Shown here: positions 4,915 to 5,712 of the stretch, piece by piece
Layout: each line of letters starts with the position of its first letter
How positions within the stretch are numbered: the stretch's first letter is position 1
NCBI GenBank assembly: GCA_902783175.1
Contig: CACZQA010000309.1
Location: 1 to 5,712, forward strand
Length of the DNA: 5,712 nt
Reading direction: 5' to 3'
DNA from: an uncultured Coriobacteriaceae bacterium
GTDB taxonomy: Bacteria > Actinomycetota > Coriobacteriia > Coriobacteriales > QAMH01
Position numbers and translations under genes: made by a program
The notes under the pieces: generated by a model
The model's database searches: none
Seen by the model: the letters and a program-made list of their open reading frames with translations, nothing else
Told to the model about the DNA's origin: nothing

Positions 4915-5712
4915 TCAGCGTTTCTCTTGCGCTCCGCGGCTCTTCTTGCGGCGCAGGGCGCTCGTGATGATGAACGCCGCCTCGTGGTAGGCGCTCCATT
5001 CCGCCTGCCCGCCGCTGCGGATACCCGATTTGTAGAACTTCTCGACTGCGTCGGCAAGCTGCTGCGCCCAGGGTATCTTCTCGGGTGCGATCATCACCAG
5101 CTTCGCACGCCTGTCCGTGGGGTCGGCGGCACTCTCGATGATGCCCTTTTCCGAGAGCGCGTTGAGCGCGTAGGTGGTTTTGGGCGCTGCTAGAAGCAGC
5201 TTGTCCGAAAGCTCGCTCGGGCGCATGTTCCGCTGCTCCTCGATCAGCGCAAACACGATGCGCATCTCGTTGATCTGAAGGCCGAATTCGCGTGCCAACT
5301 TCGTGGAAAGAAGTTCAACGAATGAAAATGCGTGAAGCGTCTCGAACGCATCGAAAAAATGCCCTTCGCGGATTCTGTTGCCGTACTGCGTGGCACTCGC
5401 GGTGATTTCCGATCCGACGACGACCATCGCGCGTAGGTTTGGAGACAGCGGAGAAAAGTACGACTCGTGTGCGAGCATCAAGGCGATGTCTGCGTCACGC
5501 GAAAGGTAGACACCTGCTTTTGTTAGTGACGCCTTCAGGCGCGTTCTGCCATTGTCTTCTTGTACTACAAATACGATGTTACGCTCTTTGAGCTGGGAAA
5601 TAACCGTTGTAGCCATTGCGGATGAGATACCGAGGATTGAGGCGAGCGCACTGGGGGAGCTGCCGTCTGGATGGTCGTGGAGATACGATGTCATACGGTA
5701 TTGCACAAAAAG
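4915..5712 (-). CDS. MarR-family transcriptional regulator with two winged-helix domains, 5' partial
   Basis: Cytoplasmic DNA-binding regulator. The frame is open to the right edge (codons CTT TTT precede the GTG at 5706), and the N-terminal dimerisation helix expected before QYRMTSYL is missing, so the true start is outside the window; at least 265 residues are seen. Numbering from that GTG, the first winged helix spans about 1-75 (SPSALASILGISSAMATTVI as HTH, wing with EDNGRTRLKASLT). The second spans about 128-225 (RPSELSDKLLLAAPKTTYAL as HTH, wing ADPTDRRAKLVMI with the DRR signature of MarR proteins). Standard MarR proteins are about 140-160 residues and dimerise; this one carries two units in one chain and may act as a built-in pseudo-dimer. 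The C-terminus is basic (ALRRKKSRG). The target and ligand are unknown; its own neighbour upstream lies outside the window. It reads towards vapBC, with the 41-base palindrome just after the stop. Confidence 0.88.
   Translation of the reverse strand, partial: LFVQYRMTSYLHDHPDGSSPSALASILGISSAMATTVISQLKERNIVFVVQEDNGRTRLKASLTKAGVYLSRDADIALMLAHESYFSPLSPNLRAMVVVGSEITASATQYGNRIREGHFFDAFETLHAFSFVELLSTKLAREFGLQINEMRIVFALIEEQRNMRPSELSDKLLLAAPKTTYALNALSEKGIIESAADPTDRRAKLVMIAPEKIPWAQQLADAVEKFYKSGIRSGGQAEWSAYHEAAFIITSALRRKKSRGAQEKR

Overview
The window is GC-rich bacterial DNA with dense, mostly monocistronic or two-gene units. The combination of an ammonium channel fused to a PII domain, a MarR-type regulator with two winged-helix domains, an lrgAB pair and a small stand-alone PAS-like protein suggests an actinobacterial gut lineage, most likely Coriobacteriia (Eggerthellaceae-like). 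That placement is inference from gene style and composition; no rRNA or other phylogenetic marker is present.

Layout: (1) Bases 1-1672, + strand: an amt ammonium channel gene cut by the left edge, with a complete GlnB/GlnK-type PII domain fused to its C-terminus. (2) Bases 1673-1903: a gene-free spacer between convergent genes with four successive inverted repeats, including a strong GAAA-tetraloop hairpin and a nested palindrome made of two copies of a 32-base repeat. (3) Bases 1904-3242, - strand: lrgA-lrgB, a tight two-gene membrane operon. (4) Bases 3243-3501: a divergent regulatory region holding a short palindrome next to the lrgA start, candidate promoters and a degenerate copy of a palindromic repeat. 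(5) Bases 3502-3819, + strand: a 105-residue PAS-like protein. (6) Bases 3894-4630, - strand: a VapBC-type toxin-antitoxin pair with overlapping genes. (7) Bases 4631-4914: spacer with the toxin-antitoxin promoter region and a perfect 41-base palindrome related to the one at about 3390-3430. (8) Bases 4915-5712, - strand: a double-domain MarR-family regulator cut by the right edge.

The units do not form one obvious pathway. The amt-PII gene concerns ammonium uptake and nitrogen or energy sensing. lrgAB is a murein-hydrolase-modulator or small-carboxylate-export type membrane system. vapBC is a self-contained stability or stress module. The PAS-like protein could be a sensor fragment and is divergent to lrgAB, so the two may share control, but nothing in the sequence proves it. 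The most unusual items are the channel-PII fusion with an altered T-loop, the stacked palindromes after amt, and the two related 41-base palindromes 1.47 kb apart.
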